Notes under the pieces: generated by a model
Told to the model about the DNA's origin: nothing
The model's input: the letters and a program-made list of their open reading frames with translations, nothing else
The model's database searches: none
Shown here: positions 37,005-44,656 of the stretch, in pieces
Layout: each line of letters begins with the position of its first letter
How positions within the stretch are numbered: position 1 is the first letter of the stretch
NCBI RefSeq assembly: GCF_900111775.1
Contig: NZ_FOJJ01000041.1
Coordinates: 103,679 to 167,678 of the forward strand
DNA length: 64,000 nt
From: Desulfuromonas acetexigens
GTDB taxonomy: Bacteria; Desulfobacterota; Desulfuromonadia; Desulfuromonadales; Trichloromonadaceae
Direction: 5' to 3'
Translations under genes and position numbers: made by a program

Positions 37005-37929
37005 CGCGAACGATATAGATCGGCTTGTCCTGGGTTTCGTGATAGGTGCGGGTGACGATTTCACCGAGCAGGCCCATCACCACCAGCTGCACCCCGGAAA
37101 AGAGCAGAAAAGCGGTGAGAATCAACAAAGGGTTGCGATTCATGGGCAGGCCGTCAAACCACTTCATGTACAGGGTCGCCATGCCCGAGAACGTTCCTCC
37201 CGCGAAAATCCATATCCCCCATTTACCGAAGAGCTGCATGGGCCGGGTCGAATATTTGAGCATGAACTTGACGGTGATCAGATCGAGAATCACCCGCAGG
37301 GTACGATCGATGCCGTATTTGCTCGCGCCAGCCAGACGCGGACGATGATTGACCGGAAGTTCGGCGACATTGGCCCCGACCTGACTGGCCAGGGCCGGCA
37401 CGAAGCGGTGCATCTCGCCATAGAGATTGATCTGGCTGAGCACCTCGCGCCGGTAGGCCTTGAGTGTGCAACCGTAGTCGTGCAGATGCACCCCAGTCAT
37501 GCGTGAAATCAGGCGGTTGGCCAGCACCGACGGCAAGCGGCGGCTGAACAGCCTGTCGCGGCGATCCTTGCGCCAGCCGGAAACCACATCGAAACCATCA
37601 TCAATCTTCGCCAAGAGGCGCGGGATATCGGCGGGGTCGTTCTGCAAATCGCCGTCCATGGGAACGATGACATCCCCCCGGGCGGCATCGAAACCGGCGG
37701 CCATGGCAGCGGTCTGGCCGAAATTGCGACGCAGGCGAATCACCCGCACTCGGGGATCGGCCAGGGCCAGTTCCCGGGCGACGGCGAAGGAATCATCGGC
37801 GCTACCATCATCCACCAGCAGCAGTTCGTAACCGAGACTCGTCCCGGCCAGCGCCGCGACGACTTCAGCGTACAAAGGACGTAAATTGGGGGATTCGTTA
37901 TAGACGGGAACGACGATGGAAAGATCCAT
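36985..37929 (-). CDS. Glycosyltransferase family 2, polyprenyl-phosphate glycosyltransferase type
   Basis: A 314-residue protein. The GT-A domain has IVVPVYNESPNLRPLY, LLVDDGSADDSF and PMDGDLQNDPADIPRL (metal-binding DxD region), then two C-terminal membrane helices. This is the DPM1/ArnC/GtrB architecture: it charges undecaprenyl phosphate with a sugar for the GT-C enzymes encoded downstream (inference from context). The stop lies in the right copy of the 20-bp direct repeat. Confidence 0.88.
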   Translation of the reverse strand: MDLSIVVPVYNESPNLRPLYAEVVAALAGTSLGYELLLVDDGSADDSFAVARELALADPRVRVIRLRRNFGQTAAMAAGFDAARGDVIVPMDGDLQNDPADIPRLLAKIDDGFDVVSGWRKDRRDRLFSRRLPSVLANRLISRMTGVHLHDYGCTLKAYRREVLSQINLYGEMHRFVPALASQVGANVAELPVNHRPRLAGASKYGIDRTLRVILDLITVKFMLKYSTRPMQLFGKWGIWIFAGGTFSGMATLYMKWFDGLPMNRNPLLILTAFLLFSGVQLVVMGLLGEIVTRTYHETQDKPIYIVRDRVNFD

Positions 37930-37966
37930 GCGGAAAAAGTCCTCTTGTTACATTTAATGAATGGTT

Positions 37967-38047
37967 CCCCCTTTGACAAAGTGGGGTCAGGGGGATTTCA
38001 GGTCACCAAAGCAAATCCCCCTCGGTCCCCCTTTTCCAAAGGGGGAG
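37967..38047. repeat. CCCCCTTTG-type long inverted repeat
   Basis: The arms are built from CCCCCTTTG...AAAG.GGGG...GGGGGATTT on the left and the complement AAATCCCCC...CCCCC.TTT...AAAGGGGG on the right, with a 15-base centre. It lies just past the stop of the beta-barrel gene and upstream of the GT2 gene, and could end or attenuate the minus-strand transcript. It belongs to a widespread intergenic repeat style. Confidence 0.7.
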
Positions 38048-38051
38048 GCCC

Positions 38052-40274
38052 TTAGAAAGTCTTCCGCACCTTCACTTCCCAGCGGTGCTCATTGCGTTTC
38101 GCCTCGTCGTTGTAGGCGGTACGCATGCCGTAACTGTAGTCGAAGCTGACCATGAACTTGGCGAAATTCACGCCGGCGGTGAGGGTGCAGAGGTATTCGT
38201 CGAAGTCTTCCGGCTGATAGACCCGGTAACGGCCGCGCAAGCCGAGCAGGGTGCTGTAGGTCGGGTAGAGCTCGGCGCCGAGCAGCAGGCTGTACATCGA
38301 GCGGCTGTCGCCATCCACCGCGATGTTCTTCTCGTACTCAATTTCCTCGCGCAGCTCCATGAACTTGCGCAGGGTGCCGGTGCTCCGGAAAAAGCTGTAA
38401 CGGTATTCCTGGGTAGCGAAAATCTGCTGGGTCGAACCCTCATCGCCATCCTGCCAGTAATAATCGAGATCGGCCTTGGCTTCCCAGATCCGTCCGGGAG
38501 AATAGCGCAACGAACTGTTGTGGTAAAAGGTTTTATCGACATTGGTCACCCCTTCGGGATTGCCGAGATTCTCGCTGCCGATATTCACCCCACTGAGCCC
38601 ATCGCCGTAGGCAAGTTCGTTGCGCATCCGCGCCAGAAACTTATGGCGATCGTAACGCATACTGTGGCGCAGCATGACCTGATCATCGCTCCCATCTTCC
38701 GTGGAAAGATAGTCGTAAATAATTTCGAAACGATTGCTAAGGGGACGACTCGCCCTGTGATCGGCGAACCATGACGTGGTTGAACGCAGGACGCTGCCGT
38801 CGCGACGGGCGCGACCGCTGTTGGAACCGGTCAGGCTGGTGTCGCCGACGATATCGATGTAGCGGGTCACCGAGGTGTCGGTCGTTCCCGAACCGACAAC
38901 CAGCCGCTGTTCGATGCCAGTACGCAGGGCGCTGGTGGGCATCCCTTCGAGGCGACCGAGCACCTGGTTTTCCCAGTATTCCACATCGGCGCCGTCCTCG
39001 GCGGTGCCGTCGATGCGGGTCAGGGAGTAGGAAGTGAACCAGTCCACCGGCGGCCGGTGGGCGCGATTGGTGAAATACTCGAAGCCGCTCGAAACGCCGT
39101 AGCCCTTCCCCTGATTCCCCGTCTTCCATTCCGCCTCGAAGCGCGGGGTGAGCTGCTGGGCGCGGGTGCGATGCAGATCGGCGCTGGCGGCGAAATAGAC
39201 ATCCCCTTCGTCTTCCCGCAGGCTGCGGTCATAGCTGACTTGGGTTTCGCGGGCGGCGATCATGCGCATCCGGTAGGCGGTGTCCTTGCTCAGTTCATGC
39301 TGAAAAAAGACCGGCACCTCGATGTTCTTTTCGATGGTGCTTTCATCGGTGGTACGAGAGAAGGTGGGAAAGGCCGATGCCCGCCAGTCGCGGCGGGCGG
39401 CCACGGCAAAAAGGTTGTAGTTGTAGGTACGCTCGGGAACTTCCCCGAGGCTGTTACGGTTGGAAACGATATACGAGGCATCCGTCGAGATCTTGATCCA
39501 GTTGGTGAAGTTAATCCACTGCCGGGTCATGGCATGGTCGACGGTGCCGAGCATGTAGGTGGTTTCCTGATAGTTTTCCAGCTCGTCCTCAAAGTCGGTG
39601 TAATCGTAAAGCCGATAATGAAACCAGTTGTCTTTCTTGTTGAGGGAAACAAAGGCCAGGTTGCGGGTGCGGTAGTGCTGGGGGGTGTCGTTGTTCAGAT
39701 CGCGCACGTAATCTTCGCGATAGTCAATCAGAAGGCGCGGCACCTGGGAAAGAATTTCCCGGTATTTACCCAGATAGCTGCCGTTACGGATGCCGACCAT
39801 CAGGGTCGCCCCGGTCTGCACATACTGCCCCCCGTACATGCCGCCGATCATGTAGGGGTCGATGATGTCGTAGTCGAGATTTTGACTGTCGTAATCCCAA
39901 GTCGGCAGACGCATGTCATGGGAATAGAGGTGCAGATTGAAGGGAAGCCCGCCGGGGGCGAGCAGCAGATCGCCGCGATAAAGAAACTTCAGCTCATCGG
40001 TGTCAAAATCCTGGCCGTCAAAGGAACTGTCAACGGAAGACCACTGGGCGCCGAGCCCCAGGTCGTAGCGACCGGCGCGGCCGCCGCTGATGAGGCCGCT
40101 CTTTTCGTAGAGAAGGGAGTAAAGCTGGGTGAAATGGGATGCATCGGCGACTGTTTTGCCATCCTCCTTGGCTGCATAATCGGCATAGCGCCACTCGACC
40201 AGACCGGAAACTTCGGCCAAGGCAGAGGCGCCGCAGAGAAGCGACAGAAAAAAAAAGAGGATTACAAAGCGCAT
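38052..40274 (-). CDS. Large outer-membrane beta-barrel protein of the electron-transfer locus
   Basis: A 740-residue exported protein. Signal peptide to about residue 20 (FFFLSLLCGASALAEV). The rest alternates aromatic/hydrophobic strands with charged turns and ends in VKVRKTF, a classical barrel insertion signal. It has no CxxCH. Size and context match MtrB/PioB-like or Ext-type porins that carry a cytochrome through the outer membrane, but the sequence is not clearly MtrB. It follows the OmcE-like gene by 168 bases, separated by a hairpin. It may be the conduit or secretion partner of that cytochrome (inference). Confidence 0.75.
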   Translation of the reverse strand: MRFVILFFFLSLLCGASALAEVSGLVEWRYADYAAKEDGKTVADASHFTQLYSLLYEKSGLISGGRAGRYDLGLGAQWSSVDSSFDGQDFDTDELKFLYRGDLLLAPGGLPFNLHLYSHDMRLPTWDYDSQNLDYDIIDPYMIGGMYGGQYVQTGATLMVGIRNGSYLGKYREILSQVPRLLIDYREDYVRDLNNDTPQHYRTRNLAFVSLNKKDNWFHYRLYDYTDFEDELENYQETTYMLGTVDHAMTRQWINFTNWIKISTDASYIVSNRNSLGEVPERTYNYNLFAVAARRDWRASAFPTFSRTTDESTIEKNIEVPVFFQHELSKDTAYRMRMIAARETQVSYDRSLREDEGDVYFAASADLHRTRAQQLTPRFEAEWKTGNQGKGYGVSSGFEYFTNRAHRPPVDWFTSYSLTRIDGTAEDGADVEYWENQVLGRLEGMPTSALRTGIEQRLVVGSGTTDTSVTRYIDIVGDTSLTGSNSGRARRDGSVLRSTTSWFADHRASRPLSNRFEIIYDYLSTEDGSDDQVMLRHSMRYDRHKFLARMRNELAYGDGLSGVNIGSENLGNPEGVTNVDKTFYHNSSLRYSPGRIWEAKADLDYYWQDGDEGSTQQIFATQEYRYSFFRSTGTLRKFMELREEIEYEKNIAVDGDSRSMYSLLLGAELYPTYSTLLGLRGRYRVYQPEDFDEYLCTLTAGVNFAKFMVSFDYSYGMRTAYNDEAKRNEHRWEVKVRKTF

Positions 40275-40405
40275 AAAACCGCTCTGACATTGGCAAAAAA
40301 GGGAGTGGATAGAAGCCCATTTTTCGAAAAATCGGAACGCGCAAATTCTTTGGGAATTGGCCCGATGTCTGTCACCCCACCGGCCCGCAGCCCCAGTTTT
40401 TACGC

Positions 40406-40429
40406 CCCCCAGGGCCGTAGCCCTGGGGG
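40406..40429 (-). promoter_or_regulatory. Hairpin between OmcE-like and barrel genes
   Basis: CCCCCAGGG-CCGTAG-CCCTGGGGG: 9-bp GC arms 14 bases beyond the cytochrome stop. There is no T-run on the minus strand, so it fits an attenuator or an mRNA-stabilising 3' end better than a full terminator. Confidence 0.5.
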
Positions 40430-40442
40430 AGTGGGTCGAAGC

Positions 40443-41138
40443 TTATTTGTTGTGACAGGTCAAGCAGAGAGCTGAACCCGTATTGTCAGCCGCCAAGAAT
40501 GGCTCATGATCATTGTCATGTACGTCATGACAACTTGAACACCACATTACACCACTACCATATAGTGGCAGGGTTCCTACAACAGGCTTACCATTGGCAT
40601 CGGTGCCATCGGCGTGAAAACCGGAATCGACCTTAACAACAGAGTTGTAAACCATGCCAATCGGGTGGTCATCATGAAGGTCAGTTCCGATGTTGGCAGT
40701 AGCGACCATTGTTGCCGTAAAAGTAGTAACAGCGGCCTGTCCTGTCGTTGTGTTTGGAGGGTTCTGCAATGCGTCCGTCAAACTTGAACCATCGTGGCAG
40801 GAAAGACACAAGGGGGCGTCAGATGCAACGATAATATCATCGACATTTGTCTCTTTAGTGTAACTTTCGATAGTTGCACTATTGTAGTAATTGGTGATGT
40901 CATCGATGCTATCAACTGATAGTGACCTATTCCATAACGGAGCGTTGTCGTGAGGCAAAGCCTTATGTGGCGTGTGACAAAAGACACATATTTCATCATA
41001 ATCTGTATTTTCAGCTTTCAATGTAGTAGTAGAACCTGTTGAAAGGTCATGTTTGGTATTCTTGATCGTCACAATCGCTAGGGATTGGGTGGCAAACAGC
41101 GTTAGTCCTGCTGCCACCAACAACATGAAGATCCTCAT
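40443..41138 (-). CDS. OmcE-like tetraheme cytochrome c (candidate extracellular nanowire subunit)
   Basis: A 231-residue protein: signal peptide to about residue 21 (LTLFATQSLA), then four CxxCH sites at residues 51-55 (CVFCH), 111-115 (CLSCH), 200-204 (CSSCH) and 225-229 (CLTCH). The landmarks KHDLS, EICVFCHTPHKA, LCLSCHDGSS, HPIGM and CSSCHDVHD...EPFL...ALCLTCHNK match the OmcE family of Geobacter, whose members polymerise into extracellular filaments with haems stacked along the fibre. Polymerisation is inferred. AAAGGAGG precedes the ATG at 41138, and a sigma-54-like promoter lies about 110 bases upstream. The barrel gene follows. Confidence 0.82.
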   Translation of the reverse strand: MRIFMLLVAAGLTLFATQSLAIVTIKNTKHDLSTGSTTTLKAENTDYDEICVFCHTPHKALPHDNAPLWNRSLSVDSIDDITNYYNSATIESYTKETNVDDIIVASDAPLCLSCHDGSSLTDALQNPPNTTTGQAAVTTFTATMVATANIGTDLHDDHPIGMVYNSVVKVDSGFHADGTDANGKPVVGTLPLYGSGVMWCSSCHDVHDNDHEPFLAADNTGSALCLTCHNK

Positions 41139-41243
41139 TTTTCTACCTCCTTTGAAAAGGTGTGGCCATGGCCACGTGGGTTGGGGAATCCTTCTCTCAC
41201 CGAGACAAGGAGTGACAGCGAAACAATTTCACGTACCTTTATA

Positions 41244-41259
41244 TGCAAAAAAACGACCA
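41244..41259 (-). promoter_or_regulatory. Sigma-54-like promoter of the OmcE-like gene
   Basis: Read on the minus strand: TGGTCGTTTTTTTGCAT. The GG and GC dinucleotides have the required 10-base spacing and the -12 box TTGCAT is perfect; the -24 box differs from TGGCAC at one of its six bases. The following leader carries no other clear promoter. Confidence 0.5.
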
Positions 41260-41446
41260 TCTTTTTATATTGCTTTCTAGGCACTTAGATTGCGGCCCAA
41301 TGCTTCTAACCGGACATAAATATAGGACAAAACCACAAAACCGACTCAACTACCACCTGAGGTTTTTTGACTTATCCCGTCAAATAACGGAACAGAATCG
41401 TGCTGAAAAGCGTGGCCGCACCAAGAGTCCTATCGGCAAAAAAAAC

Positions 41447-41487
41447 GTAAAATTAAGGGGCGCACAAAGTGCACCCCTTAATTTTAC
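41447..41487 (-). terminator. Intrinsic terminator after the NHL lipoprotein gene
   Basis: Arms GTAAAATTAAGGGG and CCCCTTAATTTTAC with an inner GCAC/GTGC stem. It separates the upstream cytochrome/NHL operon from the OmcE-like unit. Confidence 0.85.
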
Positions 41488-41554
41488 AAATCGCTGATCA
41501 TAAAGGCGACTTAACTACCTAAAGCGCCTTTGTCGTTCTATCCCGCAAAGCAAC

Positions 41555-42601
41555 CTATTCAACCGGCTGTTCCTTGAGATAAGCATCATTGAGATACTGC
41601 CAGATGGCGAAACGGCGGCCGATCTGATCCACCACATAAATCTGATCTTTTTTATCCACCCAAATCCCAGCCGGAAGCATCAGAGACAGCGGGTGAGAAG
41701 CTTTTCCTCCACCGGTAAAAAGCAGCAGTCGCCCCTCAGGATTGTACGTCAACATCGCTTTTTTACGGGCATCAGTGATGTACAGATTGCCGTTGCTGTC
41801 GATGGCGATTCCCTTGGGCATCTCGAAATTCGACTGCAAATCCCCCCGCTCGCCAAACTTGCGCAAAAACTTGCCTTCGGCGTCGAAAACCTGGACCCGG
41901 GCATTGAACATATCCGCCACATAGAGATTGCCGTTTTTATCGACCGCCATCCCCTGCGGGCTGTAGAAATTACCGTCCTGCGGCCCCCAGTCGCCAAAGG
42001 AGCGAAGATGTTTGCCCTGCATATCAAATACGGCAATTCGGTGTGCACGAGCGTCGGAAACGTAGATCCGGTCGCGCGCCTCGTCCAGAGCTACGAAGGT
42101 GGGATGATCTAATAACTCGGGCCCACCAATGGAAAAAAGCGGTGTGTCATCAGGTGCAAACACCAGTACCGTCTTGCCGGCGGCGTCGGCGACAAAAAGT
42201 CGACCAGTGCTGTCCATCGCCATCCCGAAAGGCGTGCGAATGGATCCCGTGTTTTTAAAGGGATATACCGAGCGTTTATTGAGGTCATAGACGATAACCT
42301 GTCGTTGATCGACATCGGATATAAAAATCCGTCCATCTCCGGAAGAAGCAACACCGAAAGGGCGTTTAAAAACCGGCACAGGTTGACCACCAAGGATCGA
42401 TTGGGTCATCTTTTCACTTGCAGTCTTCGGCATCTGATCCAAAGACCTATAAGTACCAATCCACTCCAGCTTAGGCGGATTGGGAGGCGGTGGCCAAAGC
42501 ACCCGAGTCTTTGTTTCTTTCGCAGAGCAGCCGCCAAGGAAGATCATAACGGTAAACAACAGAAACAATCGAGTGACGGGCTTTTTCATATGGTCTTTCA
42601 T
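41555..42601 (-). CDS. NHL-repeat beta-propeller lipoprotein, copy 1
   Basis: A 348-residue lipoprotein. Signal sequence with lipobox FLGGCSAK. A proline-rich linker (RVLWPPPPNPPKLEW) is followed by about six NHL blades, each of the form SPQGMAVDKNGNLYVADMFN...VQVFDAEGKFLRKFG. Beta-propellers of this kind accompany extracellular cytochromes in Geobacter (for example beside omcS) and may act in cytochrome assembly or docking. The ATG at 42601 follows GAGGTGG. A paralogue lies at 44657-45781. Confidence 0.85.
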   Translation of the reverse strand: MKDHMKKPVTRLFLLFTVMIFLGGCSAKETKTRVLWPPPPNPPKLEWIGTYRSLDQMPKTASEKMTQSILGGQPVPVFKRPFGVASSGDGRIFISDVDQRQVIVYDLNKRSVYPFKNTGSIRTPFGMAMDSTGRLFVADAAGKTVLVFAPDDTPLFSIGGPELLDHPTFVALDEARDRIYVSDARAHRIAVFDMQGKHLRSFGDWGPQDGNFYSPQGMAVDKNGNLYVADMFNARVQVFDAEGKFLRKFGERGDLQSNFEMPKGIAIDSNGNLYITDARKKAMLTYNPEGRLLLFTGGGKASHPLSLMLPAGIWVDKKDQIYVVDQIGRRFAIWQYLNDAYLKEQPVE

Positions 42602-42646
42602 CTCCACCTCTTTTCTTTATTTTCAATAGGTTAACAAATCAACGAC

Positions 42647-43627
42647 TCACTTCTTGTGACACATCTGGCAAAGCTCCATGCGGGCGCTGATCCCCCGCTG
42701 GAAATAGGCCGACGAATTCCCGCCGTGGGGATCGTGGCAGCCGATGCAGGAAAAGCGACGGTCGGGAGTGCTGGGATCGACCGGTCCTTCCAGGGGATGG
42801 CCCTTGCCGGAGAATCCCCGCACCACATGGCTGGTGGTGTCGACCTTGGAATGGCAACCCATGCAGAGATCGTTCACCGCCGCCGTCAGCTGGCCGAAAT
42901 GGGCGCTGGCGTGGGAGTCGTGGCAGACCGAGCAAAGCCCGGCTTCGATGGGGCCATGGACAAACTGGCGGGACTTGAACTCGTCGATCTTGTGTTCGTG
43001 GCATTCGGCGCAGAGAGCGATTTCCTCGACTCGGGTCGCATACTTGACCGGCGCGCTCTTCACGTCGTGGCAATAGGCGCACTGAAAGACCCCGGCGGGA
43101 CCGTGAACGTAGTCGTAATTGAGCCGTCGGGCATGGCAGGCGCCGCAGGGGTTTTTATCCGCCGACTCGTTATCGAGGGATTCGGGACTCGGCTGCATGT
43201 TGTGGCAGGCGGCACAAAGTTCTTCCTTTTCCGGGGTGTGCAGCACATAGGGGGCGAATTTAGTCGGCGCCGTGACCCCGGGCCGGTCGATGTAGAAGAA
43301 TTCGGCTTGCGTCCGCGCCACCGGCTTGCCCCCGGCGAAACCTTCGACCTTGATGGTATCGGCGCCCGGTTCGAACCCCGGTTCGAGAATGACCATATCG
43401 CCGAAAGCCTTGCGGTATTCGGCGCCGGAAATATCGATCTTCCCGCTCTTCGCCCCGCCGAATTCGACGGTGATCTGCTCAATGACCGGATCATTCCCAG
43501 CCTTGATGATGAGAAAATCGGAACGCACGATGGAAGTCCCGTCCGCCGGATAAAGGATTTCCAGCGCGAAGGACGGCGCCGCAACCAGCATCAAAACCGG
43601 CAAAATCGACAATAGCCGTTTAATCAT
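42647..43627 (-). CDS. Octaheme periplasmic cytochrome c
   Basis: A 326-residue exported protein: signal peptide (LLSILPVLMLVAAPSFA), an immunoglobulin-like N-terminal domain without cysteines (about residues 22-130), then eight CxxCH motifs: CAACH, CGACH, CAYCH, CAECH, CSVCH, CMGCH, CIGCH, CQMCH, several in the doubled-CxxCH arrangement (GLCSVCHDSHAS). The start MIKRLL at 43627 is used: the in-frame extension to 43672 is just translated REP sequence. It is probably a periplasmic electron carrier for the locus. Confidence 0.88.
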   Translation of the reverse strand: MIKRLLSILPVLMLVAAPSFALEILYPADGTSIVRSDFLIIKAGNDPVIEQITVEFGGAKSGKIDISGAEYRKAFGDMVILEPGFEPGADTIKVEGFAGGKPVARTQAEFFYIDRPGVTAPTKFAPYVLHTPEKEELCAACHNMQPSPESLDNESADKNPCGACHARRLNYDYVHGPAGVFQCAYCHDVKSAPVKYATRVEEIALCAECHEHKIDEFKSRQFVHGPIEAGLCSVCHDSHASAHFGQLTAAVNDLCMGCHSKVDTTSHVVRGFSGKGHPLEGPVDPSTPDRRFSCIGCHDPHGGNSSAYFQRGISARMELCQMCHKK

Positions 43628-43640
43628 ATCCAGACCCCAT

Positions 43641-43793
43641 GTAGGGGCGCAGCATGCTGCGCCCTGGTTCAATTATTCATCCCCCAACAGCCACACCAAC
43701 CATTTCACCGACATTGCCACGTAGGGGCGCAGCATGCTGCGCCCTGATTTCTATCGGATCGTCAGATTCGGGCGCAGCATGCTGCGCCCCTAC
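43641..43793. repeat. Three REP elements upstream of the octaheme gene
   Basis: Copies at 43641-43664, 43721-43744 and 43770-43793 share the palindromic core GGGCGCAGCATGCTGCGCCC with a directional GTAG or CTAC end. The last two are convergent, with a spacer TTCTATCGGATC...CAGATTC also present at 44560-44584. Confidence 0.95.
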
Positions 43794-43826
43794 GGCTGTC
43801 TCACCGTCAAGATGGCATATTGTCCA

Positions 43827-44414
43827 TCATATCCGTGTCGGATGATTGTCATCCAATGCCCATTTCGCCGGATTGTCGGCGATATATTGCCGGATGGCGT
43901 ATAAATCCCGTTCGTCGCGAATGACGTGTTCATGATAATTCCGTTGCCACACCGGACACCCCGGGTTGTCGCGCATGGTGTTTATCCGTTTGGTGACGGC
44001 GGATTTGAACGATCGGACAACGGCGCCCAACGACCCGGGGATGACGTTGTTGGGGGTTATCCCCCTCTTCTCCATTGGTTCCGGCATCTTATGCGCCGCC
44101 CATTGTAAGGGCGCAGCATGCTGCGCCCCTACCGCGGAATGTCGATGGTCAAAAAGCAATACCCCATGCACATGGTTCGGCATGACAACGAACGCATCTA
44201 ATTGCACATGCGGAAAATGTTCCGGAATCGCGGCCCAGCATTCCCCTACCACCATCCCAAAATCATTCAACCGCATCCCAACATCATGCACGTCTCCAAA
44301 CAGGCATTCCCGTTGCCATGCGCACAGGGTCACGAAATATCCGCCACCTCGGGCATAATCGAAATCCCGCAGACGGACCGATTGACGATGGTGGTGGTCG
44401 GGTTGGTAGGGCAT
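43827..44414 (-). CDS. REP-associated tyrosine transposase (RAYT, Y1/IS200-like)
   Basis: A 195-residue protein of the TnpA_REP type: RLRDFDYARGGGYFVTLC, FVVMPNHVHGVLLF (the HUH metal motif) and VWQRNYHEHVIRDERDLYA with the likely nucleophilic Tyr after it (RQYIADNPAKW). RAYTs are single-copy domesticated transposases that spread REP elements. It is surrounded on both sides by REPs, and one REP is translated within it as VGAQHAAPL (44105-44132). The frame is intact, so the gene may still be functional. Confidence 0.9.
   Translation of the reverse strand: MPYQPDHHHRQSVRLRDFDYARGGGYFVTLCAWQRECLFGDVHDVGMRLNDFGMVVGECWAAIPEHFPHVQLDAFVVMPNHVHGVLLFDHRHSAVGAQHAAPLQWAAHKMPEPMEKRGITPNNVIPGSLGAVVRSFKSAVTKRINTMRDNPGCPVWQRNYHEHVIRDERDLYAIRQYIADNPAKWALDDNHPTRI
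44105..44132. repeat. REP element inside the RAYT coding sequence
   Basis: A GTAAGGG-start palindrome ending in GCGCCCCTAC, with the same GCGCAGCATGCTGCGC core as the intergenic REPs. It is read in frame on the minus strand and inserts about nine residues after the HVHG motif region without a stop. Confidence 0.93.
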
Positions 44415-44434
44415 GACAATATCCCAAAATCATC

Positions 44435-44608
44435 GTAGGGGCGCAGCATGCTGCGCCCTGATTCAATTATCTACCCCACATAACAAACGCATGCACAACG
44501 GACCACGACGGACACGTTTATGCGGCATTGCCCCCGTAGGGGCGCAGCATGCTGCGCCCTGGGTTCTATCGGACCACCAGATTCGGGCGCAGCATGCTGC
44601 GCCCCTAC
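44435..44608. repeat. Three REP elements upstream of the RAYT gene
   Basis: Copies at 44435-44458, 44536-44559 and 44585-44608; the last two form a convergent pair. The 242-bp gap between the RAYT start and the NHL gene end contains nothing else recognisable. Confidence 0.95.
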
Positions 44609-44656
44609 CGCCTCAAACTCCTGTTCGGCCGGTTCGGGCGACGCCTACCCCGCCCC

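Larger units (their letters stand above)
41139..41554. other. 416-bp intergenic region: leader and promoter of the OmcE-like gene, terminator of the NHL gene
   Basis: It contains a roughly 105-base leader, a sigma-54-like element at 41244-41259, an AT-rich stretch, and the terminator at 41447-41487. No gene is seen. Confidence 0.7.

Noticed and set aside
34925..37018. Plus-strand 697-codon open frame
   Set aside because: Antisense to the membrane-protein gene and runs through the REP cluster; composition is Arg/Gln/Glu noise.
39057..40475. Plus-strand 472-codon open frame
   Set aside because: Antisense to the beta-barrel gene, which has a signal peptide and a C-terminal Phe.
43628..43672. 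15-residue N-terminal extension of the octaheme cytochrome
   Set aside because: It is translated REP sequence (QGAACCAPT) and would spoil the signal peptide that begins at 43627.
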